This document shows positions 41,868 through 51,703 of a stretch of 64,000 bases of DNA, piece after piece. Positions within the stretch are counted from its first letter, which is position 1; each line of letters starts with the position of its first letter. The position numbers and the translations under genes are program-made. This DNA is from Dyella jiangningensis. GTDB lineage: Bacteria; Pseudomonadota; Gammaproteobacteria; Xanthomonadales; Rhodanobacteraceae. The notes under the pieces are model-generated. The model was not told the DNA's origin. It was given only the letters and a program-made list of their open reading frames with translations, and did not search any database. The DNA lies in NCBI GenBank assembly GCA_000632805.1, contig CP007444.1:4762772-4826771 (forward strand), given 5' to 3'.

Positions 41868-43232
41868 TCAGTGCTTGCTCGGCACCGTAGCCGCCGGCGC
41901 CGTGCGGTTGAGCGCCAACCCCTTCAACACATTAAGCGCCTGTGACAATGCGTAATCCTGCGTCGCCAGCTTGGCGTTCTCCGCGCTGCCGTCGTTGTCG
42001 ATGTCATGGCCCGCTGCGCCGTCTTCGTTGGCGAGATGGTTGGGCAGGTCGGCTTCGGAGCTGATCAGGCTTGGCGGGCTGTCGGCCTTGTTCACCGAGA
42101 GATCGGCCAGCGCGATATCGGGCTTGATGCCTTCGGCCTGGATCGAGGTGCCCTTGGGCGTGTAGTAGCGGGCGGTGGTGATCTTCACCGCGTGGTCCGC
42201 GTCCAGCGGCAGCACGGTCTGCACCACGCCCTTGCCAAAGGTGCGGCGGCCGATGATGAGGGCGCGGCGGTTGTCCTTCAGTGCGCCGGAGACGATTTCG
42301 GCGGCGGAAGCGGTGCCGTTGTCGACCAGCACCACCATCGGTGCGCTGTGGAGCAGGTCGCCCTGGTGCGCTTCGAAGCTGAGGTTGGAGTCCTGCAGGC
42401 GACCGCGCGTGGTGACGATGGTGCCCGAGTCGAGGAAATCGTCGCTGACGCCGACCGCGGCGGTGAGCAGGCCGCCCGGGTTCGAACGCAGGTCGAGGAT
42501 GGCGCCCTTCTGCGCACCGTTCTTGCGAATCAGCTCGCCCAGCTTCTTCTCCAGGTCCGCCGGCGTGTCGTCCTGGAACTGGCTGATGCGGATATAGGCG
42601 TAACCCGGCTCGATCTCGCGCGTCTTCACGCTGGTGACCGAGATGCGCTCGCGCACCAGCGGCATATCGATCGGCTTGTCACTCTTCTCGTGGAGGATGG
42701 TGAGGGTGATCTTGCTGCCGGGGTCGCCGCGCAGTTCCTTGAACATCTCGTCGATGTTCTCGGCGTCCACCGGCTTGCCGTTGATCTTGACGATGGTGTC
42801 GCCCGGCTTGATGCCGGCGCGCGCGGCCGGCGTGTCGTCGATGGGCGCAACGATGCGCAGCGTGCCATCGACCTGCAGCACTTCGATGCCCAACCCGCCG
42901 TACTGGCCGGTGGTGTCCTCGTTGAGTTCGGCCAGGCCGTCCTTGTCGAGGTATTCGCTATGCGGGTCCAGGCCGCTGAGCATGCCGCTGATGGCGGCCT
43001 TCATCAGGGTCTTGTTGTCCACCGGTTCCACATAGGCCTGCCGTACGATCTCGTAGACGCGGCTGAAGTTGCGCACATCGTCCAGGTCCAGGCGATCGGG
43101 CACCGAACTGGCCGGAGCAGGCGCCGTGGAGGTGGGGGTAGTGGGGTGCTTGGCGCCGTTGGGCGCGGTCTGGGCCTGTGCCAGTGGCGCCGCCGACAGC
43201 AGGGCGGCCAGGCTCAAGGTGTAAAACCGCAT
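41868..43232 (-). CDS. C-terminal processing peptidase, S41 family
   Basis: 454 residues from MRFYTLSLAALLSAAPLAQA, chosen for its signal peptide; an upstream in-frame ATG gives no signal. A PDZ domain at ~110-195 (YGGLGIEVLQVDGTLRIVAP, AGIKPGDTIVKINGKPV) precedes the protease core. The Ser-Lys dyad is S309 in VDNGTASAAEIVSGAL and K334 in GRRTFGKGVVQTVLPL. LDLRSNPGGLL is also typical. It degrades or trims periplasmic proteins. It follows envC on the same strand, a common arrangement in cell-envelope loci. Confidence 0.93.
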   Translation of the reverse strand: MRFYTLSLAALLSAAPLAQAQTAPNGAKHPTTPTSTAPAPASSVPDRLDLDDVRNFSRVYEIVRQAYVEPVDNKTLMKAAISGMLSGLDPHSEYLDKDGLAELNEDTTGQYGGLGIEVLQVDGTLRIVAPIDDTPAARAGIKPGDTIVKINGKPVDAENIDEMFKELRGDPGSKITLTILHEKSDKPIDMPLVRERISVTSVKTREIEPGYAYIRISQFQDDTPADLEKKLGELIRKNGAQKGAILDLRSNPGGLLTAAVGVSDDFLDSGTIVTTRGRLQDSNLSFEAHQGDLLHSAPMVVLVDNGTASAAEIVSGALKDNRRALIIGRRTFGKGVVQTVLPLDADHAVKITTARYYTPKGTSIQAEGIKPDIALADLSVNKADSPPSLISSEADLPNHLANEDGAAGHDIDNDGSAENAKLATQDYALSQALNVLKGLALNRTAPAATVPSKH

Positions 43233-43362
43233 GGTGGGGAAGACTCCGGGGAACCGAGGGGAGCGCCACCGGCGGGTGGGGCACTGCTGCTTGGACCGCC
43301 GGATCGCGTTGGAATTCAATGTCATGTCGCGGAGATTAGCCTGCGACGGCGCGTAGCTGGCG

Positions 43363-44565
43363 TCAACGGCGTTGGCTTAACCACGTGTGCGGGTCCACGG
43401 GTTTGTTGTTCTGGCGCAGCTCGAAGTAGACGCCGGTATTGACCCCGGTCGGGGCGGTGGCAGTGCCCACCGCCTCGCCGGCCGACACCTGGTCGCCCAC
43501 GCCATGCAGCAGGGTCTCATTGTTGCCGTACATGCTCAGCCAGCCGTTGCCGTGACTGAGGATGACCAGCATGCCGTAGCCGCGCAGGAAGGCGGCGTAG
43601 ACCACCTTGCCGCTGGAAACCGCGCGCACCTCGCTGCCGCCCGGCGCCTTGATCAGCACGCCGTTGCCATAGGTGTTCACGGCGCCGGTGGCCGGCCAGG
43701 GCAGGTTGCCGCGGATATTCACCAGGCCCTTGCCCGGCGGGGGCGCGACAGAGCCGGCATTGGCCTTGGCGGCGGCGCGCTCGGCCTCCCGGGCGGCTTC
43801 CTCGATGGCCTTCTGCAGCTTGTCGACCAGCTGGTTCAGCGAGGCCTCGTTCTGCTTCAGCGCCGCCAGCTTGGCGCCCTGGTCCTTGTATTGGGCGTCG
43901 GTGTCGGCCACCAGCCTGGCCTGGCTGGCCCGTTGCTGTTCCAGCGTCCTGGCCTGGGTCTCGCGCTCAGCGCGACTGGCCTGCAGGGCCTGCTTTTCGG
44001 CGGTGATCTGCGTTTCCAGGTCTTGCAGCTTCGCCAGGTCGCCCATCAGCGTCTGCACGCGGGCGACCCGGTCTTCCTGGAAATATTTCGAATAGGCCAG
44101 CGCCTGGGCGATGCGCGCTACGTCGTCGTCGCCCATCAGCAGGCGCAGGTCCGAGCCGCGACCCAGCGCATACGTGGCACGCAGCAGCTCGGCGATGGCG
44201 GCGCGCTGGCCTTCGAGGCTTTTTTGCAGCTCGCCGCGCTGGGCTTCGAGTCCGTCCAGGTCCTTCTGCTTGGCGGCGAGCTGGGCGTCGGTATCCCGCA
44301 CGGCCTTGGCGGCGGCGGCGACGGCGTTGGCCTGCTTGGCCAGCTCGGCGGTCGCACTGTCGCGCTTGGCCGCCGTTTCCGCCTGCTCCTTGGCCAGCGC
44401 CTCCATCTTGCTGCGGATGTCCGACAGCTTCTTTTGCGCCTCGGCCTGCTCGGCGCGCGTCTTGTTGTCCTGCGCCGACCAGGCGGGCAGGGCCAACAGA
44501 AAGAGAAGGATGGCGCCGGTCATGGCGCGGGCGAGTGGGCGGGCACGACGGAGTGGTATGGGCAT
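43363..44565 (-). CDS. envC: Murein hydrolase activator EnvC-like protein
   Basis: 400 residues with a signal peptide (LLALPAWSAQ). Residues ~35-255 are a long coiled coil (for example KLSDIRSKMEALAKEQAETA, ALQASRAERETQARTLEQQR). The C-terminal ~110 residues are a LytM/M23 fold (GNGVLIKAPGGSEVRAVSSG, YGMLVILSHGNGWLSMYGNN, TGVYFELRQNNKPVDPHTWL). The zinc ligands of active LytM enzymes are missing (GNGVLI instead of HxxxD, YFELR instead of HxH). That is expected for EnvC, which activates amidases at the septum rather than cutting itself. Confidence 0.92.
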   Translation of the reverse strand: MPIPLRRARPLARAMTGAILLFLLALPAWSAQDNKTRAEQAEAQKKLSDIRSKMEALAKEQAETAAKRDSATAELAKQANAVAAAAKAVRDTDAQLAAKQKDLDGLEAQRGELQKSLEGQRAAIAELLRATYALGRGSDLRLLMGDDDVARIAQALAYSKYFQEDRVARVQTLMGDLAKLQDLETQITAEKQALQASRAERETQARTLEQQRASQARLVADTDAQYKDQGAKLAALKQNEASLNQLVDKLQKAIEEAAREAERAAAKANAGSVAPPPGKGLVNIRGNLPWPATGAVNTYGNGVLIKAPGGSEVRAVSSGKVVYAAFLRGYGMLVILSHGNGWLSMYGNNETLLHGVGDQVSAGEAVGTATAPTGVNTGVYFELRQNNKPVDPHTWLSQRR

Positions 44566-44927
44566 CGGCCGATTATCACAGAGCACGATGACGGCGCGCG
44601 AGCCGGTACGGCGGACGGCATCGGGGCGGACGGCGCCGCTTCGATATCGGCCCATCGCGCTCACTGGTATGCCGGGCGAAGAACGAAACGGCGGCGCGAG
44701 TCCATGGTCGAAGTGCGTCGATGCATGCATCGCGCTCTTGCGTGCCGTGCGCATCGTTGTCTCGCGGACAAGAAATGCTTCCAGTTGAAACTTTCATTTA
44801 GCCGTAAAGATGTCTTTGACGCGACGCACCAATTGTGTTTTAGTCGAACCCACACTTGGATACGTGGCAGCGGAGCCTTCGGCCCCGTTGGGACGACGTG
44901 TCTCCATCCATCGGCCGGGGAGGCAAG
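44566..44927. other. Divergent spacer between envC and gltB
   Basis: 362 bp without a gene. 44760-44860 is AT-richer than its surroundings (GAAACTTTCATTTAGCCGTA) and holds the gltB promoter. No hairpin of note. Confidence 0.5.
44816..44844 (+). promoter_or_regulatory. Sigma70-like promoter of gltBD
   Basis: -35 box TTGACG, 17-bp spacer, -10 box TTTAGT, leaving a leader of about 77 nt before the gltB ATG. Box match is fair and position is right. Confidence 0.5.
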
Positions 44928-47900
44928 ATGGCGCAAGTACTGCCAGCGACGCTTTACGACGCTGCGTTTGAGCACGACAGCTGTGGTTTTGGTCTCGTCG
45001 CAAACATCGATGGACATGCCAGTGCATGGGTAGTGGATACCGCGTTCACTGCGCTGGCCAAACTTTCCCATCGCGGCGGCGTGAATGCCGACGGTGTAAG
45101 CGGTGACGGCTGCGGCGTGCTCTTCCATCGTCCGCTGGCATGGCTGAAAACCCTCGCAATCGACGCCGGCATTGCGCTGGGCGAACAGTTTGCAGCGGGC
45201 GTGGTGTTCCTCGATCCGGCTGGTGGCGACGACGCCGCGGCGGTCCTTGAGAATCATCTTCGCGAAGAAGGCCTGCGTGTCGCCGGCTGGCGCGACGTCC
45301 AGGTCAATCCCGAGGCGTGCGGCCCGCTTGCCGCCGCCGCGCAGCCGCGCGTGCGCCAGGTGTTTGTCGAACCTTCATCGGCGATGGATGAAGGCCAGTT
45401 CGAGCGCGCGCTGTTTCGTGCGCGCCGCCGCGCGGAGACGGCGCTGGCGAACGATCCCCATTTCTATGTGGTGACGCTGTCGTCGCAGGTCGTGGGCTAC
45501 AAGGCCATGGCCGCGCCCGGTCGGCTGCGCGATGTGTTCGCCGATCTCACGCATCCGTCGTTGAGCGCGGATGCGGTGGTGTTCCATCAGCGTTATTCCA
45601 CCAACACGTTGCCGCAGTGGCGATTGGCGCAGCCGTTCCGGCTGCTCGCGCACAATGGCGAGATCAATACCATTCGCGCCAACCGGCGCTGGATGCAGTC
45701 GCGCGAATCCATCCTGCATTCGCCGTTGGTGGATCTGTCCGATATCGGTCCGCTGGTGCGCCAGACCGGTTCCGATTCGGAAAGCCTCGACAACGCGCTG
45801 GAAGTGCTGATCGCGGGCGGCCTCGACCTGATCACCGCGATGCGCGTTCTGGTGCCGCCGGCGTTCGCTGCGCGCGAAGGCATCGACGAAGATCTCGCCG
45901 CGTTCTACGAGTACTACGCGCTGCACAGCGAGCCGTGGGACGGCCCGGCGGGCCTGGTGATGTGTGACGGCCACTACGCCGCCTGCACGCTGGATCGCAA
46001 CGGCCTGCGCCCCGCGCGCTGGGCACTGTCGGCGGACAATCACCTGATCGTCGCCTCCGAAGCGGGTTTGTGGGATGTGCCTTCGTCACAGGTGATCGCG
46101 AAGGGCCGCCTCGCGCCCGGCGAAATGATCGCGGTGGACCTGAAGGCCCATCGCTTGCTGCGCGACGCCGACATCGACGACATCAACCGCAAGCGCGCGC
46201 CGTTCCGCGATTGGCTGCGCGCCGGCGTGAGCTATCTCGAATCGGATCTGATCGACCCGTCGCTGGCGGCGGAGCCGTTGCCGCAGGATGAGCTGCGCCG
46301 CTACCAGAAGCTTTACGGCCTGTCGCGCGAGGAACGCGAGACCGTGCTCAAGTCCATCGTGGAGCTGGAGCAGGAAGCGACTGGCTCGATGGGCGACGAC
46401 ACGCCGATCGCCGCGATGTCGCGCCAGGTGCGTCCGCTGTTCGACCGCTTCCGCCAGGCCTTCGCGCAGGTGACCAACCCGCCGATCGATCCGCTGCGCG
46501 AAAAGCTGGTGATGTCGCTGGTGACGCAGATCGGCCCCGAAGCCAATGTGTTCGACCTGACGCCGGAGAACGCGAAGCAGATCCTGATCAACTCGCCGGT
46601 GCTCTCGCAGCGCAAGCTGCGCCAGTTGCTTGCCTTGCCGCAGTTCGTCGGCACGCCGCGCTTCGATCTGATGTATGCGCCCGAGGAAGGCCTTGAGGCC
46701 GCGCTGCGACGCCTCTGCCGCGAGGTGGAAAAGGCCGTGCGCGAAGGCTGCCAGCTGGTGTTCCTCAGCGACCGCTATCCGCACAAGGACCTGCTGCCGA
46801 TCCATTCGCAGCTCGCCGTCGGCGCGGTGCATGCGCATCTCATCGACAAGGCGCTGCGCTGCCAGTGCAACATCCTGGTGGAGACGGCGACGCCGCGCGA
46901 TCCGCATCAGTTCGCCTGCCTGCTCGGTTTCGGCGCCACCGCGATCTATCCATGGCTGGCCTACCAGAGCCTGTTCGAGCTGGGCCGCGAAGGGCATATC
47001 GCCAGCGACCGCTTCGAGATCGGCCGCAGCTATCGCCGCGGCATCCGCAAGGGCCTGATGAAGATCCTGTCGAAGATGGGCATCTCCACCGTGGCCGGTT
47101 ATCGCGGTGCGCAGTTGTTCGAGATCGTCGGACTGGCGCCCGAAGTGGTGGAGCTGTGCTTCCCCGGCACGCCCTCGCGCATCGGTGGCGCTACCTTCGA
47201 CGATCTGGAAAAAGACCAGCAGCTGCTCGCGGCCGAGGCGTGGAGCGATGCGCTGCCGCTGCGCGCCGGCGGCATCTACAAATTCGTGTACGGTGGCGAA
47301 TACCACATGTACAACCCGGACGTGATCGCGAGCCTGCAGCGCGCGGTGCGTTCGGGTGATGCATCGGACTATCGCGCCTACGCCAATTTCGTCGACCATC
47401 GCCCGCCGTCGGCGTTGCGCGACCTGCTGTCGCCGCGTGCGCTGCGCGAACCGATTCCGCTCGACGAAGTGGAATCCACCCAAAGCATCCTGCGCCGTTT
47501 CGATTCCGCAGGCATGTCGCTTGGCGCGCTTTCGCCCGAGGCGCATGAAGCGCTCGCCATCGCGATGAACCGCCTGGGGGCACGCAGCAACTCCGGCGAA
47601 GGCGGCGAGGATCCCGCGCGCTACGGCACGGAGAAGATGTCCAAGATCAAGCAGGTGGCTTCCGGCCGCTTCGGCGTCACGCCGCAATACCTGGTGAATG
47701 CCGAGGTGCTGCAGATCAAGATCGCGCAGGGCGCCAAGCCCGGCGAGGGCGGCCAGCTGCCCGGCCATAAGGTGGACAGCACCATCGCGCGGTTGCGCTA
47801 CGCCAAGCCGGGCATCGGCCTGATCTCACCACCGCCGCATCACGACATTTACTCCATCGAAGATCTCGCCGAGCTGATCCATGACCTGAAGGAAGTGAAT

Positions 47901-49373
47901 CCCGACGCGTTGATCTCGGTGAAACTGGTAAGCCATGCGGGCGTGGGCACGGTGGCCGCGGGCGTGGTGAAGGCGGGTGCCGACCTCATCACGGTGAGCG
48001 GTCACGATGGTGGTACGGGCGCGAGCCCGCTCACGTCGATCAAGTACGCCGGCACGCCCTGGGAGCTCGGCCTTGCCGAAACGCAGCAGACGCTGCGCCG
48101 CAACGACCTGCGCGGCCGCGTGCGGCTGCAGACCGACGGCGGTCTCAAGACCGGCCTCGATGTGGTGAAGGCGGCGCTGCTCGGCGCGGAGAGCTTCGGC
48201 TTCGGTACCGGCCCGATGGTGGCGCTGGGCTGCAAATACCTGCGCATCTGCCATCTCAACAACTGCGCCACCGGCGTGGCCACGCAGCATCCGGTGCTGC
48301 GCAAGGATCACTTCACCGGTCTGCCGGACATGGTGATGAACTATTTCCGCTTCGTCGCCGAAGATGTGCGTGCACATCTGGCCAGACTGGGCGCCCGCAG
48401 TCTTGATGAGCTCATCGGTCGTGCCGACCTGCTCGAACAGATCGACGGCACCACGCCGGTACAGCACAAGCTGGACCTGCAGCCGCTGCTCGGCGATGCC
48501 GCATTGGCGGCCGATGTGGACTTTGCCTGCACGTTGCCGCGCAATCCCATGCGCGACGAAGCGGCCCTCGCTTCGCGCATCGACGACGCGACGCGCGAAG
48601 CGGTAGCGCATCGCACGGGCGGCGAGTTCGCCTTCGACATCGTCAATACCGATCGCGCGATCGGCGCGCGCCTATCGGGCGCGGTCGCGCGTCTGTGGGG
48701 CGACCATGGCATGGACCTGCATCCCGTGACGCTGAAGCTGCGTGGCGCGGCAGGCCAGAGCCTGGGCGCCTGGAATGCCGGCGGCGTGCACATCGATCTC
48801 GTGGGTGAGGCCAACGACGGCGTCGGCAAGGGCATGGCCGGTGGACGCATCGTGGTGCGGCCGCCGGAAGATTCCCCGTTCGCCACGCAGGACGCCGCCA
48901 TCATCGGCAACACCTGCCTCTACGGCGCCACCGACGGTGAGCTGTATGCAGCGGGCCGTGCTGGTGAGCGCTTCGCTGTGCGCAATTCCGGTGCGATGGC
49001 GGTGGTGGAAGGCGCGGGCGATCACTGCTGCGAATACATGACCGGCGGCGTGGTCGCCGTGCTGGGCAAGGTGGGCCTCAACTTCGGCGCAGGGATGACC
49101 GGCGGCTTCGCCTACGTGCTCGACGTCGAGCGCACCTTCGTTGACTGCTACAACCACGAGCTCGTGGACATCCTGCGCATCTCGCCCGAAGGCATGGAGC
49201 ATTACATGCAGCATTTGCGTGGCCTGGTGGCGCGACACGTCGAGCTCACCGGCAGCGACTGGGGACGTCGCATCCTCGCCGATTTCCGTGGCCTGCAATA
49301 CAAGTTCTGGCTGGTGAAGCCCAAGGCGGCGAGCCTGGCAGCACTGGCTGAAGAACTCAGGAGCGCGGCATGA
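44928..49373 (+). CDS. gltB: Glutamate synthase (NADPH), large subunit
   Basis: 1481 residues. Start MAQVLPATLYDAAFEHDSCG with GGGGAGG upstream; cleavage before Cys19 (CGFGLVANID) would expose the N-terminal nucleophile of the glutamine amidotransferase domain. The FMN synthase domain has GGEDPARYG, VSGHDGGTGASPLTSIK and FGTGPMVALGCKYLRICHLN, where the CKYLRICHLNNC cysteines bind the 3Fe-4S cluster. The C-terminal GXGXG domain carries GEANDGVGKGMAGGRIVV. It transfers glutamine amide nitrogen to 2-oxoglutarate. Overlaps gltD by 4 nt. Confidence 0.97.
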   Translation: MAQVLPATLYDAAFEHDSCGFGLVANIDGHASAWVVDTAFTALAKLSHRGGVNADGVSGDGCGVLFHRPLAWLKTLAIDAGIALGEQFAAGVVFLDPAGGDDAAAVLENHLREEGLRVAGWRDVQVNPEACGPLAAAAQPRVRQVFVEPSSAMDEGQFERALFRARRRAETALANDPHFYVVTLSSQVVGYKAMAAPGRLRDVFADLTHPSLSADAVVFHQRYSTNTLPQWRLAQPFRLLAHNGEINTIRANRRWMQSRESILHSPLVDLSDIGPLVRQTGSDSESLDNALEVLIAGGLDLITAMRVLVPPAFAAREGIDEDLAAFYEYYALHSEPWDGPAGLVMCDGHYAACTLDRNGLRPARWALSADNHLIVASEAGLWDVPSSQVIAKGRLAPGEMIAVDLKAHRLLRDADIDDINRKRAPFRDWLRAGVSYLESDLIDPSLAAEPLPQDELRRYQKLYGLSREERETVLKSIVELEQEATGSMGDDTPIAAMSRQVRPLFDRFRQAFAQVTNPPIDPLREKLVMSLVTQIGPEANVFDLTPENAKQILINSPVLSQRKLRQLLALPQFVGTPRFDLMYAPEEGLEAALRRLCREVEKAVREGCQLVFLSDRYPHKDLLPIHSQLAVGAVHAHLIDKALRCQCNILVETATPRDPHQFACLLGFGATAIYPWLAYQSLFELGREGHIASDRFEIGRSYRRGIRKGLMKILSKMGISTVAGYRGAQLFEIVGLAPEVVELCFPGTPSRIGGATFDDLEKDQQLLAAEAWSDALPLRAGGIYKFVYGGEYHMYNPDVIASLQRAVRSGDASDYRAYANFVDHRPPSALRDLLSPRALREPIPLDEVESTQSILRRFDSAGMSLGALSPEAHEALAIAMNRLGARSNSGEGGEDPARYGTEKMSKIKQVASGRFGVTPQYLVNAEVLQIKIAQGAKPGEGGQLPGHKVDSTIARLRYAKPGIGLISPPPHHDIYSIEDLAELIHDLKEVNPDALISVKLVSHAGVGTVAAGVVKAGADLITVSGHDGGTGASPLTSIKYAGTPWELGLAETQQTLRRNDLRGRVRLQTDGGLKTGLDVVKAALLGAESFGFGTGPMVALGCKYLRICHLNNCATGVATQHPVLRKDHFTGLPDMVMNYFRFVAEDVRAHLARLGARSLDELIGRADLLEQIDGTTPVQHKLDLQPLLGDAALAADVDFACTLPRNPMRDEAALASRIDDATREAVAHRTGGEFAFDIVNTDRAIGARLSGAVARLWGDHGMDLHPVTLKLRGAAGQSLGAWNAGGVHIDLVGEANDGVGKGMAGGRIVVRPPEDSPFATQDAAIIGNTCLYGATDGELYAAGRAGERFAVRNSGAMAVVEGAGDHCCEYMTGGVVAVLGKVGLNFGAGMTGGFAYVLDVERTFVDCYNHELVDILRISPEGMEHYMQHLRGLVARHVELTGSDWGRRILADFRGLQYKFWLVKPKAASLAALAEELRSAA

Positions 49374-50809
49374 GCGAGAAGGACTTTCAATTCCTCAACA
49401 TCACGCGACAGACGCCGCGCACCGTACCGGTGTCGATCCGCGTGCTGGGCTACGGCGAGATCGCCGGCGATTTCGCCAGCGCGCAAGCCGGTACGCAGGC
49501 GGAGCGTTGCATCGATTGCGGCAACCCATACTGCGAGCACGCGTGCCCGGTGCACAACTACATTCCCAACTGGCTGAAGCTGGTGCAGGAAGGTCGCCTG
49601 ATCGAGGCGGCCACGCTGATGCACGAGACCAATCCGTTGCCGGAGATCTGCGGTCGCGTGTGTCCGCAGGATCGCCTGTGCGAAGGCGCATGTACGCTGG
49701 AGCAGACGTCGTTCGGCGCGGTGACCATCGGCAGCATCGAGCGGTGGGTGACCGATGAGGCCTTCCGGCTCGGCTGGCGACCGGATCTTTCCGCCGTGCA
49801 GGAAACAGGCAGGCGCGTGGCGATCATCGGTGCCGGCCCCGCAGGCCTCGCCTGCGCGGATCGCCTGCGTCGCGCCGGTATCGCTGCGGATGTCTATGAC
49901 CGCCAAGGTGAGATCGGCGGCCTGCTGACCTTCGGTATCCCTCCGTTCAAGCTCGACAAGGGCGTGGTGCGCACGCGTCGCGACGTACTCGAGGGCATGG
50001 GCGTGCGCTTCCTGCTCAACCGGGAAGTGGGTCGCGACATCGAGTTCGGCCAGCTGCTGGATGAATACGACGCCGTTTTCGTGGGCACCGGCGCCTACAC
50101 CTACGTGGACGCGCAGTTGCCGGGCCGCGATCTGCACGGCGTGCACGATGCGTTGCCGTTCCTCATCGCCAATACCGAGCGCCTGCTGCGCGACGAGGCG
50201 CCCTCGCCCTCGTTCGATTTCCGTGGCAAGCACGTAGTGGTGCTGGGCGGCGGCGATACCGGCATGGACTGCAACCGCACGGCCATCCGCCTCGGCGCGG
50301 CCAGCGTCACCTGCGTCTATCGCCGCGACGAGGCGAACATGCCGGGCTCGGCGCGCGAGGTGAACTACAGCCGCGAGGAAGGCGTGAACTTCCTGTTCCA
50401 GCGGCAGCCGCTGGAAATCCTGGGTGGCGCACGTGGCAACGTGCGTGGCGTGCGCGTGGTGGAAACGGCGCTGGTCGCCGACGGCGCGGGTCGCATGCGC
50501 CCGCAGAACGTGCAGGGATCAGAATACGTAATTGATGCCGACGTGGTGATCCAGGCTTTCGGTTTCCTGCCGAGCCCGCCGAATTGGCTGCGTTCGCATG
50601 GTGTGGCGCTGGACAACACCGGGCGCGTCATCACCGGCGCTCATGGCTCGCTGCCTCACCAGACCAGCCATGCGCAGATCTTCGCCGGCGGAGACAACGT
50701 GCGTGGCGCGGATCTCGTGGTACGCGCGGTGTACGACGGGCGCGAAGCGGCGAACTCCATCGTACGCATGCTGCAGACCGCCGATGCCGCCGAAGTCGTG
50801 CACGCCTGA
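49370..50809 (+). CDS. gltD: Glutamate synthase (NADPH), small subunit
   Basis: 479 residues. N-terminal ferredoxin-like region with CIDCGNPYCEHACPVHNYIP and CGRVCPQDRLCEGACTLEQ for two 4Fe-4S clusters. An FAD site follows (VAIIGAGPAGLACADRLRRA), with GGLLTFGIPPFKLDK, an NADPH site (VVVLGGGDTGMDCNRTAIRL) and FAGGDNVRGADLVVRAV near the end. Passes electrons from NADPH to the large subunit. Translationally coupled to gltB. Confidence 0.97.
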   Translation: MSEKDFQFLNITRQTPRTVPVSIRVLGYGEIAGDFASAQAGTQAERCIDCGNPYCEHACPVHNYIPNWLKLVQEGRLIEAATLMHETNPLPEICGRVCPQDRLCEGACTLEQTSFGAVTIGSIERWVTDEAFRLGWRPDLSAVQETGRRVAIIGAGPAGLACADRLRRAGIAADVYDRQGEIGGLLTFGIPPFKLDKGVVRTRRDVLEGMGVRFLLNREVGRDIEFGQLLDEYDAVFVGTGAYTYVDAQLPGRDLHGVHDALPFLIANTERLLRDEAPSPSFDFRGKHVVVLGGGDTGMDCNRTAIRLGAASVTCVYRRDEANMPGSAREVNYSREEGVNFLFQRQPLEILGGARGNVRGVRVVETALVADGAGRMRPQNVQGSEYVIDADVVIQAFGFLPSPPNWLRSHGVALDNTGRVITGAHGSLPHQTSHAQIFAGGDNVRGADLVVRAVYDGREAANSIVRMLQTADAAEVVHA

Positions 50810-50867
50810 TTGCAGCAGGCGCGCACGGTCTACTGCCCTGGGCCCGGCATCGCGGCCAGGCGTGTCT

Positions 50868-51626
50868 TCAGTTCGCCACGTAAGTCGCCGTGTCCAAAGT
50901 GAAACTGCCATCCGCTTGCATAAGGAAATGCTCGCGCACTTCCCGTGGCGCGGCTTCCTGCAGGGCCCGGATCGCAGCTACCTGTTCGGCGGGCGTGCGC
51001 GTACGGGCGACCCAGTCGGCGAAACGCAGCGGCAGACGTCGCGCAGTGCAGCCAGCGATGTTGAAACCCGCAGTGCCCAGGGCGGCCGTCCATTCGCTGG
51101 CGCGGTAGTTGCGCACGTGCGAGACATCACGCAACAGTTCCAGCGTCTGCAGCCAGCTGTCGAGCAGGGCGGGTTCGGGCGACACCACGTCGATGAACAC
51201 GGCGAGCCCGCCGGGCTTCAGTACGCGACGCGCCTCTCGCAGGCCGGCATCGCGATTCTGCCAGTGATGCGTGCTGTACCGGGTGACGAGCACGTCGAAG
51301 CTGTCATCCGCAAACGGCATCCGCTCGGCCGTGGCCTGTTCGACCGCGATGTTCGCCAGGTGGCGATCCGCCGCCGTGCGCATGACCGTGTCCAGCATGC
51401 TTGGGGTGACGTCGCAGGCCACTACCGAGGCCACCCGCGGCGAGGCGCGGTAGCTCACATGACCACCGCCGCAGCCCAGGTCGAGCAGCCGGGCATGGGC
51501 GTATCCGTCCAGCAGCTGTTCGAGCTGGTCCAGGTCCGGACCCTGCCGGTGCACCTCGCTGCCGAGATAATCCTGGGCTCGCGGGGCGTAGTGGGTGGCG
51601 GCGAAGGAGGATGGCGTGTCGGTCAT
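50868..51626 (-). CDS. Class I SAM-dependent methyltransferase (UbiE/MenG-like)
   Basis: 252 residues from MTDTPSSFAATHYAPRAQDY with CAGGAG. Motif I LLDLGCGGGHVSY, VACDVTPSMLDTVM, post-motif ATAERMPFADDSFDVLVTRY and EARRVLKPGGLAVFIDVVSP are the Methyltransf_11 pattern. Substrate unknown. Divergent from the MmyB-type regulator across 77 bp, which suggests that regulator controls it. Confidence 0.9.
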   Translation of the reverse strand: MTDTPSSFAATHYAPRAQDYLGSEVHRQGPDLDQLEQLLDGYAHARLLDLGCGGGHVSYRASPRVASVVACDVTPSMLDTVMRTAADRHLANIAVEQATAERMPFADDSFDVLVTRYSTHHWQNRDAGLREARRVLKPGGLAVFIDVVSPEPALLDSWLQTLELLRDVSHVRNYRASEWTAALGTAGFNIAGCTARRLPLRFADWVARTRTPAEQVAAIRALQEAAPREVREHFLMQADGSFTLDTATYVAN

Positions 51627-51703
51627 GGCTCGTCTCCTGATGGAAGGAGCGCGCATTTTGCAAGCGCCTGACAGCATCGCGGCAGTGGTGTGATCATGCT
51701 GGT

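Noticed and set aside
43363..44565. Active M23 endopeptidase
   Set aside because: The LytM domain lacks the zinc ligands, as in EnvC activators.
46086..47768. 560-codon open frame antisense to gltB
   Set aside because: It is a GC-rich shadow of gltB, which has full-length homology and motifs. Similar long antisense frames over the M13, DbpA, GST and M49 genes were rejected for the same reason.
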